Shown here piece after piece: positions 31,061 to 44,962 of a stretch of DNA of 64,000 nt. The translations under genes and the position numbers were made by a program. Each line of letters starts with the position of its first letter. Position 1 is the first letter of the stretch. This stretch comes from Seiridium cupressi (taxonomy: Eukaryota > Ascomycota > Sordariomycetes > Amphisphaeriales > Sporocadaceae), in the NCBI GenBank assembly GCA_036674765.1, contig JARVKI010000004.1, forward strand, positions 186,001 through 250,000, given 5' to 3'. A model generated the notes under the pieces. The model was not told the origin of the DNA. It was given only the letters and a program-made list of their open reading frames with translations, and did not search any database.

Positions 31061-33559
31061 TCAATCTTGAGGATCCCAGTTTCTGTCGCTATCTCCGCAT
31101 CGGTGTTCAAACACGACACGATCTAGAAGCATCTGGCCATGACGATCAGCAATGCCGTAGTTGCTTGTGTGCATGTCCAGTGTAAATTGAAAATCAATTC
31201 TGAGCCAGTCCCGGATGAACTTGAATTCGTCACCCTCTATAGTGGTTGCCACGTTGCCAAGATTCTGGATGAAGATCTCCAGTTGAACGGTGCGCCACTG
31301 ACGAGGATTGTAGAGCTCTGGGTTGTAAGTTGGATCATGGTCCGGATTCTCGAATTGGTAGGAGAGCTCCTTTGGAAGGTATCCCCTCGACGTGATGATG
31401 AGTACACGATCGATGAGAGCAGTTCCCACTCTATGCCGACGAAAGTCTGGGTCTACCATAACGAACATTTTGGCTGAATGTTTGCCATTACTCTTTGTTG
31501 AGCCAAACACCCCCCGACTAGCAACATCGAGGAATGCAAAGCCAATAACCCGGTGATCTGCTTCATGAATAGGTATGTTAGGGTTGCGGTACTCGCTCAT
31601 TGCGACAACAAACGGGATTTTCTCAACCCGAGAGAGTTGGAGAAGCTGAGTGAACGCTGCGACTGTCTGAGACTCTTGGTCCAATGCACGCCAGCCTTGG
31701 CAGACTTCTTGATTGTAGATTCTGGCGACGTCTTTCATATCACCCTCAGCTGCTGGGCGAAAATAAGCCGGAACTCTGCAGAGGAAAGGATTTCTCTTCT
31801 TGGCCTTGGCCTCGGCCATTTCTAGTTGTTGTTGCTTGATTTCCAGCTCTCTCTGTCGCCTCTGCTCTTGAGCTTTTTCTGTCTCTCTCTGTTTCAGCCA
31901 TCGCTCCGTAGACTGATTGGCGGTTTGGTTTTGGGCCTTGTCCTGAATCCTGAAGTCATCCACGCCATATCTGTCTAGGAGTTTTGGTCAATCAATATGA
32001 TCACTTTGCAACAGAAATGGAAACTTACATTGGATGGTTTTAGCTGCCTTAATAGGACTTAGAGCTCGATAGTTGACTGGATTGATGCCGTGGTGCTCAG
32101 AGGTATGAGCTGCGGAGACACTGAATAAATTGCCTTCTACTCGAGGGACATGTTCGAGCCAGGTTCTGACGAATCGATGGAGAAAAGTGTCGGGCCTGGC
32201 GAACGCCGATCGCTCGCTTTCGTTGCTGATATCACTGACATTGGTCTCGCTCTCCCAATCCTTTCTCTTCGGCCGCGCTCTACGAGTTGCATTCCAATCT
32301 TGATTGTCCCATGTCTCTCGAGGTTCTTCACCACGCATGTCCTTGATCATTGTGTTCGGATCGAAATCAGAATCATTAGCGTCCTCGAACGTTAGGCTGT
32401 CGTCAAGAGAAGTGATGGGCGTGCCTCGACAAGCGTTGCTACTAAGGCTGGCATCTTCCACCATAATAGCATTTTTCTGCATCATTTCAATACTGTGAAG
32501 GGCCTGTGTAGTGAGTGCAGTTGCTGATTGTGTACGAACTGCAGGGATGGATTGCGCGCTTTCCGCTATTGCGCCACTCTGCGAATGCTGCGAATTACTG
32601 CGCTCGAACTTAGGACGGATTTGACCAGCAGCGATCTTTGCATGTAAGCTGCGAAGGTGAGGCGCTAACTTGGACAAATTGCTTGTGACTGGATTCTGAG
32701 CGACTTGTTGAGCTCTTCCGGCGCCGTCTGTCGAATGATCGAAGCCAGGTGAGGTATCACGCAGGGCCGGCCGATTGTTTTCCAATGATTCATCAGCGTG
32801 ATGAGAAAGAGTGGGAGATGGAGTAAGAGCCGATTTAGTAGGTTGGGCGGCGGAGAGGTCATCGCCGTCGCCAGTCGTCGCCAGCTTGCGATATTGACTG
32901 CTAGAATCATCCAGTACATTTTCGTGCCGATGATCAATGGCGCCGTGATCAGAGGTTATAGAGACTGTGGTCTTGGAGGGAGGGCTGAGAACATGACCAG
33001 CGAGATCTTGTCTCAGATGAGGTGGCACGTATTGTGCATTCTCTTCTAGATCGGTCCGGTCCTGTAGAGTAATCTGCACAGGCTTAGCAAGCTGTTGTGG
33101 GTGCACTGATGTACGTGGCTGTCCATGGACTTGTGGATGATCAGCATGTTGCTCATTACTAGGAACTGTCTTTGAAGAAGACGAGGCCCTGTCTCCTTTG
33201 GCTGCAGTACATCCTCGAGCCTTTTTTCCAGTTGCCCAGCGACTTTCGTTCAGCTGGTTTCTTGGTCGCGATGAATTGGTGGACATGCAAGCGACCCGAG
33301 TACTGACTGTCGAGTGTGTACTTGTGATCGTATCGACCGTAATCCGGACGCTGGTTTCTCTGCTAAAATGATCAGAGTTCGGCTTGGGTTGCTTCCCCAT
33401 TGCAGTTTCCTCCCCATCATATCCCGAGACACAATGCTCGGGGTTTGCTCCGGACTCGATGGGGAGTTGCTTGGCAGACAACTCATCATCACCACTGGCA
33501 GGCTTGCTGTCGTATCGCGCCTCCCAGGGATCAACCCACATTCTCCGAGGAGGATCCAT
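31061..33559 (-). CDS. GNAT-family N-acetyltransferase with long disordered N-terminus
   Basis: Two exons, complement(31061..31974, 32029..33559), with a 54-nt intron, give 814 residues. An in-frame ATG at 33589 would add ten. Residues 1-510 are mostly disordered and Ser/Thr/Gln-rich, but open with a conserved-looking MWVDPWEARYDSKP and carry YVPPHLR at 177-183 and a related LAPHLR near 300. A coiled-coil stretch, roughly residues 530-570 (ERWLKQRETEKAQEQRRQRE), precedes the catalytic domain. The GNAT core begins at YFRPAAEGDMKDVARIYNQE, contains VIGFAFLDVAS, and has the acetyl-CoA loop RRHRVGTALIDRV. The acceptor is unknown. The YVPPHLR motif resembles the one near the N-terminus of Ded1/DDX3 helicases and hints at a translation or RNA link (inference). 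Confidence 0.82.
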
Positions 33560-35846
33560 GACCTTAAAGGTTGCAAATATTAGTGACATATACTCAAATT
33601 AACTGAAACTCCACTGTAGCAGCCCGTTATGATAAATGGGCTTGTCGTATGAGTTCCAATTCAAAGTTGCCCAACCCCATTTTGACGAAGTAATTTCGAC
33701 GAGAGGGCTGAGTTCTAGACAAAGAATCGCCAGTTATGCAATAAATGGAGAGCGCACTTACCACTTGTTGATGACACTCAAGCTTTAGCGCGAGGCCGTC
33801 GCGAAAGAGACGCGATTTCTCGCTGAAGATGCCAGGACCTCGACGCGGCGTTGTGTTCAGAATCGACTCTGCACCGGGGAAGAGTCGTTTATTTTGCAGG
33901 AAAGGCGAAGTGAAGACTCTAGATCTAGTCCAGGGTATAGTCAGCCGAAGGTGCGTTACCGAGTCAGCAAGAATCTCTCTGCCTGGCTGGAATCAGACGA
34001 TGCGGTTTGCGCTGTACTGTTACCGTGTTTCCCGATGGAGTTGTCAGGGCTTGATTTGGGCATATAACGCTATGGAAAATCGAGACAGGCACCATCAATG
34101 GTTCAATCCAGCCCATCAAGGTTGTTCTGAAGCAGGATCAATGCTTGACAGTTGACGAAGTCAGGAACGGGCTTTGTGGCGAACGATCGATGCGGTATGC
34201 GGGTTTGTTGCACCTGGCGGAGCTAGAAGCTGACCAGATGTAGAAGAAGTGGGAGGTGCCCAAGGCCACGAATAATTCGGAAGCAGCTGCGCGTAGAAAA
34301 TAAACGCGGCTGGTCAGCTGAAGAAATCACTAGATGTAAACAATGGTGTTGGTGAGAGGGGCAAGGACCATGTGAAACGGGTTGTGGTGGGAGTCTGAAG
34401 ATGGGTGTGCCAATATGGAGGGTGAAAATTTTGAGCTGCAATTTTTACCAGAGGATGAAAAGAAATATTTTGTTGGCAGGTCAATTGGTTAGGAGGCACA
34501 ACTGGAAGCGACCGTGTCTGATTAGACGATTTTACCGATGTTGCTTCCATTTTTGATCCTCGTTTCTGCCCACAAACGCGTGCAGATATCCAGGAACTAA
34601 GGTAATTAAAGCACTCGAATCCACGTTGCACTGTGTACGGGAATTGCGTCAAGAATCAATATTTACAAGAATCCTATGAATTAAAGACTCAAAACTCGGT
34701 CCGAATGATGCCAGCATTAATGTCCATTCAAGTGAAATTCGAGAAGATTGTCCTGATATCACAGCCACCCTGAGGGTTGAAAATCTGTAATGTCTAGTGG
34801 AATAAACAAACTGTGTCAAACTCCATGGTGCTTTATGCTGCCAGGGTACCGGATGGAATGAGCGCTTCATCCTTAGAAACATCGGGAAGATATTCGGAGC
34901 CTATCTCGCATCGCGATCGTCCGTCTAGATTGCATGCAGTCTGCCGTTGACCATAGGACTTTGCTGGAGGATTGCTAATCGACATATGTGTACATTTCAC
35001 TTCTAGTATAGAAGTTAAAGTGTAGACACCAATCGAAGAGATGATATGTTACCTTTTCTTTTAGAAGTCCTCAGGTAAGGCATGCATTGAAACGGGACTC
35101 TAGTTTGTTATTAAGCCATACCCCAACCATGCGAGCCGTCGTGTGCAGTAGAATAACAGGTGCATAATCTTAACGTTTACATGACCACCTTTGATGGTTA
35201 TCAGAACGGACCACGTCTAGTAGAAGAACATATTGAAGAATTCCGTTGTAAATAAGGAGGGATAGCCCTGGCTTGTCATACCTGTGGAGTTGCGATGAGA
35301 GTAGAGGAAGCAACGCTAATAGCCAGCAAGTCCAATGCACGATTTGGTTATTTATTATCATCATGTCGTTTTTAATATAACCTTATTTACTCCTTATCTC
35401 TCATATGTGCTCACGGACATCTGCGAGCCGGCCTAAGGCGCAGAACGAATATAACGGGTTTCCCAGCTGTTTGAGAGGTGTAGAACATGGAATGTAAACA
35501 ACGTATCGCAGTTGGAGTGCACATCACGATTACGGAAGGTGCCATTGCAGCTGGTCATACTATCAATCTAATACTAATAAAAAAGCCTGGACAGAATGAT
35601 GCATACGAGACTTGTAGGTAGAGGATAGGTTGGGGATACAATGCAGTATTTGTTGTCTTCAGTATCACGTGGACCAGGCAACTACAACGTTGGATTGAAT
35701 CGCATTGGGCCGGTTCCAACAGCGGGACTGCGGTGGAGACTGTTCTTCACCTCAACGTCCTTCCCCAACTGAGCGGCAAGGCAATAATATCAAAGTCGCC
35801 ATACCCGTCAAGTTTCAAAAAGTCCCCCTTTGCATAATTCGCCAAG
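33560..35846. other. 2.3-kb divergent intergenic region
   Basis: Shared upstream region of the GNAT gene (-) and ARL2 (+). Short frames at 33829-34155 and 34314-34652 have no recognisable product. No gene is called. Confidence 0.5.
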
Positions 35847-36612
35847 ATGCTGTCCATCCTCAGAAAGGCCAGACTTAAGGACAAGGAGATGAGAATCCTG
35901 ATGCTGTGAGGTTGCAATATCAGGCAAATATACGGGAAACTGACAGGCTTCCAGTGGACTCGACAATGCCGGAAAGACAACTATCGTCAAGAAGATCATG
36001 AACGAGGATGTCAACACGGTCAGTCCGACATTGGGATTCATCATCAAGACTATAGATTATGAGGGGTAAGTGGCTGATGTCAAGCATTATCACGACCGCT
36101 AGAGCTAAAATTGAACTCTAGCTACAAGCTCAACATTTGTAAGTTACGTCGGGATATGAAAATATCATCGCCAAGCGCTGTCACTAAGCTGCCAAAGGGG
36201 ACGTTGGCGGGCAGAAAACGTTGCGCTCGTATTGGAGGAACTACTTTGAAAAGACGGACGCGTTGATATGGGTGGTGGACGCCACAGATCGTTTGAGAAT
36301 TGACGACTGCAGAGAGGAGCTGCATGGTCTCTTGCAAGAAGAGGTAAACCCTCGTCAGCCCCAGAATATGAGGATCGAGCTATGCTGACCAGCAGCCAGC
36401 GGCTTTCGGGTGCAAGTCTTCTGGTCTTTGCGAACAAGACCGACGTTCAGGGATGTATGGACGAGGAGGAAATTTTGCACGGCCTTCAGCTCAAGTCTAT
36501 TCGGACTCACCGGTGGCAGATTTTGCAGTGTAGCGCGATGACCGGGAACAATCTCAAGGAGGGACTGGCCTGGATTGTGGCCGATGCGATTTCAAGGCTG
36601 TTCTTGTATTGA
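35847..36612 (+). CDS. ARL2-type small GTPase (ADP-ribosylation-factor-like 2)
   Basis: Five exons, 35847..35905, 35955..36065, 36122..36138, 36198..36343 and 36400..36612, give 181 residues; human ARL2 has 184. The third exon is only 17 nt. Motifs are all present: P-loop GLDNAGKT (21-28), switch I SPTLGF, switch II WDVGGQK, guanine-binding NKTD and the SAMTG loop. The N-terminal helix [20 protein letters not shown] is ARL2-like and lacks the Gly2 myristoylation residue of ARF proteins. ARL2/Alp41 acts with tubulin cofactors in tubulin dimer assembly and so in microtubule maintenance. Every junction restores the conserved frame. Confidence 0.95.
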
Positions 36613-37707
36613 AGGCACTGGCAGAACGCGCAGCCCTCCCTCTGCGCTGCGGGTTCAACGCAGGAACGATGACCGTCTGATCTGTGTGGTGTGGGGTTCG
36701 CCAATCCGGGCCTCCAGCTGCACCCTGCAGGGTGCGTTTCGGAGCGGCAATGCTACCTTGACTTCGATGTGCCGATCGGCTGAGTGCTTGGTCAGGGAGC
36801 TGAGGACCGCGTGAGCACCAGAATCAACGATTTCTGTTTGATCGAGGCGGCTAGTGGGTAAGGTGAGTGTACGTTGAAGTGCCATGAAGCTGGATTGATC
36901 TCGACGTCGTATACCGGCCGCACTGGGCCGGGAAGAGTGCGGCCGCTGGTTAAAGAACTAGCTTCATCCCGATTGCCGTTTCAAAGTTTCAAGTGATTCT
37001 TCATTTTGGAACGCAGGGGTTCCCTTTCCCACATCAGACGGGCTAGGTTTATTGAAACGACGTCAATTTGCCGTTGGGCTCCCATAACAGAATGTCTGTG
37101 CTGAGAGAATCAATGTTCCGAGAGTCAAAGCTGCGCACTATCGTAGATACATATATGGGGTCACTGCTCATGTAGTCCCTCGCAATTGCGGGACCCTGTT
37201 GTGTCAAAGACCGACCAGGTCGAGGAGCATTCAGAGGCTTGACGTGGGGATTGTTTGCTGGAGCCGTGGGAAATGTTTTGTTTACTTTGGGCGTGAATAG
37301 TGGCGTGAAGAATAACCAAATGTCTCTGGTAGAAGTTAGTCTTCGTCTGTACCAAGGATGTTGCGATCTTGTTAGCAGGGATCTTTGCACTCGTACGGCA
37401 CGTTTGGGCCCCAGAATTTGCTGCAAGGATGCGAGCTGGGGGTGGTAGCCGAAGAAGGGCGCAACGCGAACCCGCCTAGAGATGGTCTCCCCCCCAATTC
37501 AAGCTCGCCAATTCAGCCCACCACCAAAACAACAAAGTTGTACTCCAACTACTAGCAAAAACTTAGGTTTGCGCCGCACGCCCAAACCTCGCCATTTGTA
37601 TCCCCGGCAAGCTTTCCAAGAGTGGAAACAAACAAAACAGAGCGTCGCGCTTAACTGAACCCCTCGTGTGATTCCATGTGTCACCCATAGCTTTCGACCA
37701 TAAAGCC
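36613..37707. other. Intergenic region
   Basis: The 1.1 kb between ARL2 and the DUF4045 gene, both on the plus strand. It contains the promoter of the latter. No gene is seen. Confidence 0.5.
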
Positions 37708-40700
37708 ATGTCGGAGGACGTCTCCAAGTTTCTGGAGCAGGTTAGAGAGCTAGGGGATCGACGAGCCGAAGAGGACGAAGCACGCTCGAGAGAGCTGGAA
37801 CAGAAGATATTGGCAGACAGGAAAGAACGGCAAGCCCGTCGCGCAGGTATGGACTTCATAATCTACCGCTTATTGTTTTGCTTCTCTGGCGTCTCCCGGC
37901 CCCTCAATCAGCACCGCGAAAGCAATGCGAGAAGCCCGCCCATGTGGACTGTTCCATATCCCACATTGCCATTGGATCTTCTGAGCGCATACAAACCACC
38001 CCTCTCTATCTAGAACTGTTGTGTCTCCCGTCCGTGTTGCTTTCTCTACCTGTTAGCGTCCCGTTGCTCACTTTGTTTGGCTGTACAGAACGCGCTCGGT
38101 CGATTTCACCCCAGAAATCCTCCCCCGCGAACACACCACCGCCGGCGACCCAGCGACCGACGACTCCTGCCTCTCAGCGCTTGGTTTTGGACTCTTCACC
38201 CATCATTGATCGTCCTGCCAGTCCCAATACCCCAGGTGACCCGCCTCAAGCCGATACGATGGCGACTCATGACTTTTATTCCACGTCGGCTTCAAAGGAG
38301 AATGAGTCCCCATTCGATGCTGAAAACAAGCGCGCCAGCAATCCTCTCTCCCCCACAAGAAGTGCAACTGTTAGAGGTCTAAATTGGCAGAGGAGACCAA
38401 ATTCTCAAGCTTCTAACGGGTCCAGGAGCCGGCCGCTGTCCATGTTCGCAGCCGAGAACGCGGCCCGTTCCTCGACTATCCCGTCCGAACCTACCTCAGC
38501 CACTGAGGCCGTATCACGAGACCAGATAGCTCAAGCCTTGTCCTCAAAAGATCCGTCGTGGTTCCGCCAGACAGCAGATCGAGGCGCTACTTCCGGTGCC
38601 TATAGAAAGAGCCAGGTGGAAGATACTGAGCGGGCAGACACGTCAACAATAAATGCCAAGCTTCCCGGCATGACACGCAGGCCGTCAACCGAGCCGGGCA
38701 TGGATGAGCCGGGCCAAAGACCGGATTCTCCAGGACTGCCCCGAGTACTCGGATCTCCTTTGCCATTGAGAACTTCGCAGAGATTGGATCCTCCCAGCGC
38801 GAAGAATGAAGATCCACGGGATACTGACGGTACCATGGAGAGGCAGCCTCTGGCTTCCCCGCCTTCCCCAGCGCGGGGTGACAGACCTATATCGCCTACG
38901 AAGGGATTGGGCGGCTTTGTTCAGAGTGCCATGATGAAACGCTCCGATAGTGTTAACAAGCGATGGAGTGTTCGGTCACCGGAGGGGCTGCAGCGCGCGG
39001 ATTCAGTTGCCTCAAGCCGCAACAGCTACATCGCTCCTCGCGCTACCACAGGCGCCCCATCTAGGCCAACCAGTCTAGGACGGGATAACTCTCTGGAGAC
39101 GACATCACGCCCTGGGTCGAGTCAAGGAAAGATAGATCCTCCAGCAGACGCCCAAACAGAAGAATCAATTTCTAGGAAAATCAGCGATTCTCTCAAGCCC
39201 GACACGCAATCTCCTCGAGAGCCAGATGTGCAAGATGACGACAAGAACACACCGCCAACTAGCCCGTCCAAGACCATGGATCCAAGGAGATGGAGTCCCA
39301 CGAAAGCTAGCTGGCTTGAGTCTGCTCTTAATAAGCCCGAATTCCCTAAACCGAAGGTAACTCCTACCTCTTCAAATCAGCCTGCATGGCTGGCGGAAAT
39401 AGCAAAGGCAAAGGCGCAAAAGACCGCGAATCCCGCCACGGAGGTATCTCGGGCGCCTACCACTTCTCACAAGCATCAGGTCAGCATTGGTGGCCTTATG
39501 CGCGCCTCAGCCCCCGGTATTGGCGCCAAGCCAGCTTCAATGACAAGCAGTGCTGTATCCTCTCCAACGGTTGTAAGTCACCGGACTGGCTCCGGAAGCA
39601 TACGGAATAATTCAGTTAGCTCTGTCGTAGCCGCTGAAGGGGAGCGCGAAATTGGCAATGCTGCTGACACTGCCGCAACGACCGTCCATACTACTACCAG
39701 CAAGCCCAAACCTGAGACACCACCCAATATGGATTTCAGAGCAAGCCTGAAGCCCAAACCTGCTCCTCCAACGTCAGGTGCTGCGGGTAATAACGACTTC
39801 AAGAGTGTTATCGGTAGTTTGCGGAAGACAGCGACTCAGAACTATGTTGCTCCTGACGAACTGAAGAGCAACATTCTCAGAGGCAAAGCCGCATTAAATC
39901 TTACGGGTGGCCCAAAGAAGACGGAACGAAAAGATGAGTTCAAGGATGCAATCTTAGCCAAGAAGAAGGAGTTCAGTAAGGCTCAAGTGGAGGGCCGGGG
40001 AGTTGCGCGTCACTCGAGCACAGCCAGCGAACAACCTGTCCCAGAGGGCTTGGTCAAACGATTCGAGCTCGGCCGCTCGAAATCTTTCAAGCGGGACACT
40101 GCGCCTGCTGATATGCTGGACGCAGTCGAGCAACACAAGGCCTCACCGAAGTCATTTGAGAGACCCCGTTTGCATGAGAAGCAGGGTTCCAGATCAAGTA
40201 TACTATCCAGCGAAGAGCGTCGACCCAGTATTGGCCTACAACGAGAGTCTGCACAAGAAGTGGTTACTCCCAAGCCTGCTGATGCGTCTGCACCAATGCC
40301 TGTTCTGCAGAAGGAGACAAGTGCGCCCGGGCGACTGCAGGGCAAGCTTGGTGGGAGCGTACTTGCAAATCGCTTCAACCCAGCCTTGGCCGGTCTTCTC
40401 GCTCGAGGACCTCCGCCAATGGCAACTGGTTCACCAAGCGGTGCTGACGACGGGGAGACTCGAGGCACATCATCTACGTCCGAGGCTAACGCGGGACCTA
40501 AACTGACACACATGACCAAGAGTCGGGCTAGGGGCCCCAAGAGAAAGGCACCAACATCTGCCGCCACGAACGCGTTACCCACGAATGCATCAGATGCACC
40601 GGCCGCGGCATCAACCGTCGACAAAGAGCCAACGCCCAACTCCAAGCCTGTGGCATCAGGCTTGGAAGCTGAACAGGCCAGCGCTCAAGCAATAGCATCA

Positions 40701-42727
40701 AATGCTGGAGCCGTTCCGTATGCAAGCTCGTCTCAAGTCCAGAGTGACGGGAGACCAAAGCCCCGACCACTGGCTCTGGCCGATTCCGCCAAGCAAGTTG
40801 CAGAGCCTGCTCAAAGTAAGCCTGCCAAAACTCCTCGGCCCGGGAGATCTCATGTACGAACTAAGAGCCGAGTATTCGAGCAAGTTGCTGCATTTGCGGC
40901 TCAAAGTAGCTCTCCGTCTCCAACGAAACAGCACGAGACAGATCATACAGGTTCTCAACCACCCTCGCCGAGGAAACTTGACTTGAAACGCGTATCCATG
41001 TTCGGCAGAGATTCCAGTCCCGAGAAGTCTCCCGAGCGTGAAGATATATCAGACAAGAAGTCTTCCGTGGAAGAACTCAAGCCTAAACCTCTGTTCAGCA
41101 GACCAGCGAGCCCAACAGTGAACAAGCCGGTGGTACAATCACCGTCCCCGAGGTTCTCTGGCAGACCCCTCCCCGAACCGGAGCAGCCAAGAATACAAGC
41201 AGGTAGCAAACCGGCCGATCCGCAGCAGTCCAGCGAGTCCCCTGAAACAGCTGCGGCCACCGGCACTAGAGCTTTACCCTCCCTTCCTCCCCTAGCCAGC
41301 TCGACTACAGTCAAGCCCAGACCACTTCCCATGGAGCCCCAGCAGCTATCAAGACAGCTCCCCTCCTCGGGGGCCATGTCTCCTCCACCCATCGCTTCGC
41401 CAATGCGGTCGCCAACAAAACAAGCAGTGGAGGTCTCTTCTGTCTTGAGTGACTTTTTCGGGTCAAATCGACCCAAAAGAGAGTACAGGGTGGATTCAGC
41501 AGACCTTCTTATGCAAAGGCCAACCATTTCTGCACCGAGGATCCAAACTTTGAATGCGCAACTCTCCCAGTTCTCAGCGGACGGCAAAAAGATACCCGTG
41601 CCAGCACACCATGATAGAGTCTTGTTTGAACGAGAGATGTACTTGTGCTCGCACACATTCACCATTGAGACCGGCAAGAAAATCTCCGAGGTTTACTTCT
41701 GGGCTGGCGATGAGGTTCCGTCATCCGTCGTAGAAGACGCATCCATCTTCGTTGGGCGTGAAGCAAGATCTCTGGGTGGCACGCTCATCAAATTGCAACA
41801 AGGCAAGGAGTCACCTGAATTCGTAGCAGCATTAGGTGGCATCGCGATCGTACGGCGCGGTTCAAGCAACAAGTACGACTCGTTGGCACCTCACATGATA
41901 TGTGGCCGACGTTTTCAAGGACAGGTTGTTTTTGACGAGGTTGACTTTACTCCCACTGCTCTCTGCTCAGGTTTTCCTTTCCTCATCACTAGCTCTGGTC
42001 GATGTTACTTATGGAAAGGCAAAGGTAGTGGCGCTGACGAGCTCAGCTGCGCACGTCTCATAGGAATGGATTACGCTCTATCCGGTGAGCTTGAAGAGAT
42101 TGAGGACGGCCGCGAACCCTCAAACTTCTGGGATCTGTTTGGCGGCGGTTCAAGATCTGGTTCTGCAGACCACTGGCGTCTGAAACCTAGCTACGACAAA
42201 TATTGCAGCAGACTATTCCGTTCCGACGCAACCTTCAAGCAGCAGGTGAGTTACATTACAGGATCTTCAGTTGTGCAACGCTATACCTGGGCACGGGTTC
42301 CGTAGTGCATGTTACACCAGCAAAATAAATGACTAACCCATGGCCTTTCTCGCAGATCGTGGAACTCTCGCCTTTCTCGCAGCAAGACCTCGACAAGACG
42401 GGGATTTACGTGCTCGACGCATTCTTTGAGCTATACATTGTTGTGGGCGCACGCGCTCAGCCACAATACGCATCGTTCCACAACGCCCTGGAATTCGCAC
42501 AAGAATATGCCATTCTCGCCGCTGGTATGGAAGACAGACCTTTTGTACCTGTCTCAACGGTGATCCTGGAGGGCATTCCGAAGGATATGAAGAGCGTGTT
42601 CCGAAAGTGGCGTGATGTAGACAGTCCGACTATCATGAACCCATCGGGAGGCGGCACCGGCCTCCGTAGGGGAAGGAGCTTGAGAATTGTACCGCTGAAC
42701 ACGGCATTACAGGCGCTTAGGGAATAG
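37708..42727 (+). CDS. DUF4045 / gelsolin-repeat cytoskeletal protein
   Basis: Three exons, 37708..37846, 38089..42245 and 42356..42727, give 1555 residues. Intron 1 is 242 nt, long for this window. Exon 1 encodes a conserved charged helix (VSKFLEQVRELGDRRAEEDE) that continues across the junction into ERARSISPQKSSPANTPPP. Roughly residues 60-1170 are low-complexity Ser/Pro/Ala/Lys-rich sequence with scattered short conserved blocks, such as DFKSVIGSLRKT and GKAALNLTGGPKKTERKDEF, typical of DUF4045. The last 370 residues fold as gelsolin-like repeats (EVYFWAGDEVPSS, GRCYLWKGKGSGADELS, IYVLDAFFELYIVVG). Gelsolin repeats bind or sever actin in a calcium-dependent way, so a role at actin structures or hyphal tips is likely but inferred. 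Confidence 0.9.
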
Positions 42728-44950
42728 GATTCATCTCAGCGCCGAATTCTCAGCCAGAGCCGAGGACGTTGGTGAAGAAGCGGTCTCGATGACAAACAGC
42801 TCGAAGAACACTGTACTATCAGCCGGAATAACGATGGGACGTGCCACAAGTATTTTCTTGGAGTTGGAAGGACATGATGTGCGGACGACGAGTGCGACGT
42901 GCTACTGCTAGGGTTGGTATACCGCAACATGATGTATGAAATGTGGCGCTAGGTGAAGACATAGTCCAGAAGATGCAAGTTTACAGACGTACAAGGGGTG
43001 TGTACATACATGTTGTATCTGGCAGTCACAAGTGGACAGCCCAATGGTATTCAGGGCATGAGGCTGGGGCGTTCGGGCTTTCACGTGGCTCTTCCAGACA
43101 TGGATTTTCTCTTCGTCTGTACATATTCATCTCTAGGCGTTACTACATATATATTACCCTAGATGGGTGTTGGGTTTATTTCAAAGCTCGGAAATTTGAA
43201 CGACATGAGACATGGCGTTAGAAATGCCCAACAATTGTACCCTTCCGAGTGAGAAATGAACCCTTGAGTTAACTAACACGTCCGGAATGCAGGGCGACGG
43301 TTCCGGCCCGATGGTTACGTTCGCGGCGGCATTAACAGGGGACTTGATGTCCGCGGGAACTGCTCAGAGATCGTGTGGCGTTCTGGCGTGATGGTGCATG
43401 TCCAGAAAGACCGTTGGTTTCTGACTTTCTTACACGCGCAGACCCTGGCCCACCAATCGGCCGCCCGTCCATGTCCAACGTGTATATCTTTGTTACGCAT
43501 GTCAGACGACCACTCTTGATTCGATATGCAGAGTTGCGCATATACTTGATGTAGAGTATAGCGTAAGCTGATGTTCGTGTCGGAGCCATCCGGTCTGGCC
43601 AGCATATCCAAGATCTGACTGAGATCTACGATATGTACTTCTTGATCGGGCATATCAAGATGAATCAGGCTGCTTCCCGGATGCGGGAAAACTGCTCCAG
43701 TCTGCGGGGTGGCCATTGATGGTCTCATAGTCTTCAACGACAACAGGTGCTTGTGAACTAAACGAATCCATAAGCGCAAGTATCTTTTTAGTCATACATC
43801 GCCACTGTGTCCCAATGCGTGCATAAGAAACAGAGGAAATGGAGCTGTGTCACGGTTTGGTTGCACGACTAACCCTGTAGTATTACCAGTCCACGTCACG
43901 CCTTTCATATACTCGCGTTACCCGAAAAGCCTGGGTCGCATGTAGCCTGCATGGACCGGGCATGATCAGAACATCCGGTAGCACTGCCGGTTACACAGGA
44001 GCGACCAAGCCCACCGGTGGGTTACCAACCGTAGCACACACCCGCACACCCCAGCGTAGGCTAGAGATTTAGTAGGCGGTATTTTCTGCATTCAGAATCT
44101 CTCCCTAAAAGTCCTTATGCAGGGATCGAACCATGTTTCCATGCGAGGCGTCCAAGCATACATGAAGAGGCGTACCCGTGCTAAGGAGGCTGGTGGAGAT
44201 GCATGCACATAAGCTGCAAGTCTCGATGCGGCTTATTTCGATGACAGCGGTTTTTGACCAGCATTTGTATTGCCTGCAGCCTGTAAGCTCGTCACATCGT
44301 CTTATTCATTGGATGTTGCTGGAATTTGCCTCAATGATCAGCCTAGCCTGCTCGACGTCCTACGCTAAGAGAACGTGCAATAAGTGCTGTGGTATGATGG
44401 ATCATTGTTTGCGAGCAGTTTTCTAGGTCACCGAATACTTGCACAGCCACATAGCGTCAGGGGGGCTCCTGGCGCCCCCTTCGTGGTATATTCAGCGAGT
44501 GATGGATGGATGAACCGTGGTATCGAATGCGCCAAGAGGCGCGATGAGCAACCGTTTCTCCTCTTTCTACAACAGACCGCACGGCTGACGGGTGGTCTGG
44601 CCTGTTCAGCTCCCAGCCAGTTTCACGTCCTGCATATACTCCGCCAATAGTGAGTATCTCAGCGGCATGTCGAGTCAGAGTGACGCTAGAGCTGCTCCCC
44701 AACTGCCTTGTCTCCCACGGCAAATGCCCTAGGAACTCGAGCTAATTGCCTAGAGCCGCATGATCAAGAAGACGCCAGTCTGCCACTTGCGCAGGAGAAA
44801 AAGCACCGCATTGATAAGAACGGCTCTAAGCCGTTCGCATTCGTGCATGAAGGCCTTCCCTTAATGAGCCTTTTTTCAGCCGTCTTTAAAGTTTTCTCTG
44901 GACTACTAACATGAAGAGCGTAATGGCCCCTCATTGGACACGAGCTCATT

Positions 44951-44962
44951 CCCCCCCCCCCC
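44951..44962. repeat. C12 homopolymer tract
   Basis: Twelve consecutive C residues followed by TCCC; a likely length-variable site and a place to distrust the assembly. Confidence 0.9.

Noticed and set aside
40010..40645. A 211-codon minus-strand frame and others (for example 40955-41677)
   Set aside because: They are antisense to the low-complexity exon of the DUF4045 gene, whose biased codons keep other frames open. The translations are Leu/Ser-rich with no domain.
44122..44132. A B-box-like GGTTCGATCCC on the minus strand
   Set aside because: Only part of an acceptor stem can be drawn around it (6 of 7 pairs). There is no convincing D-arm or anticodon arm and the T-stem mismatches, so no tRNA is called.
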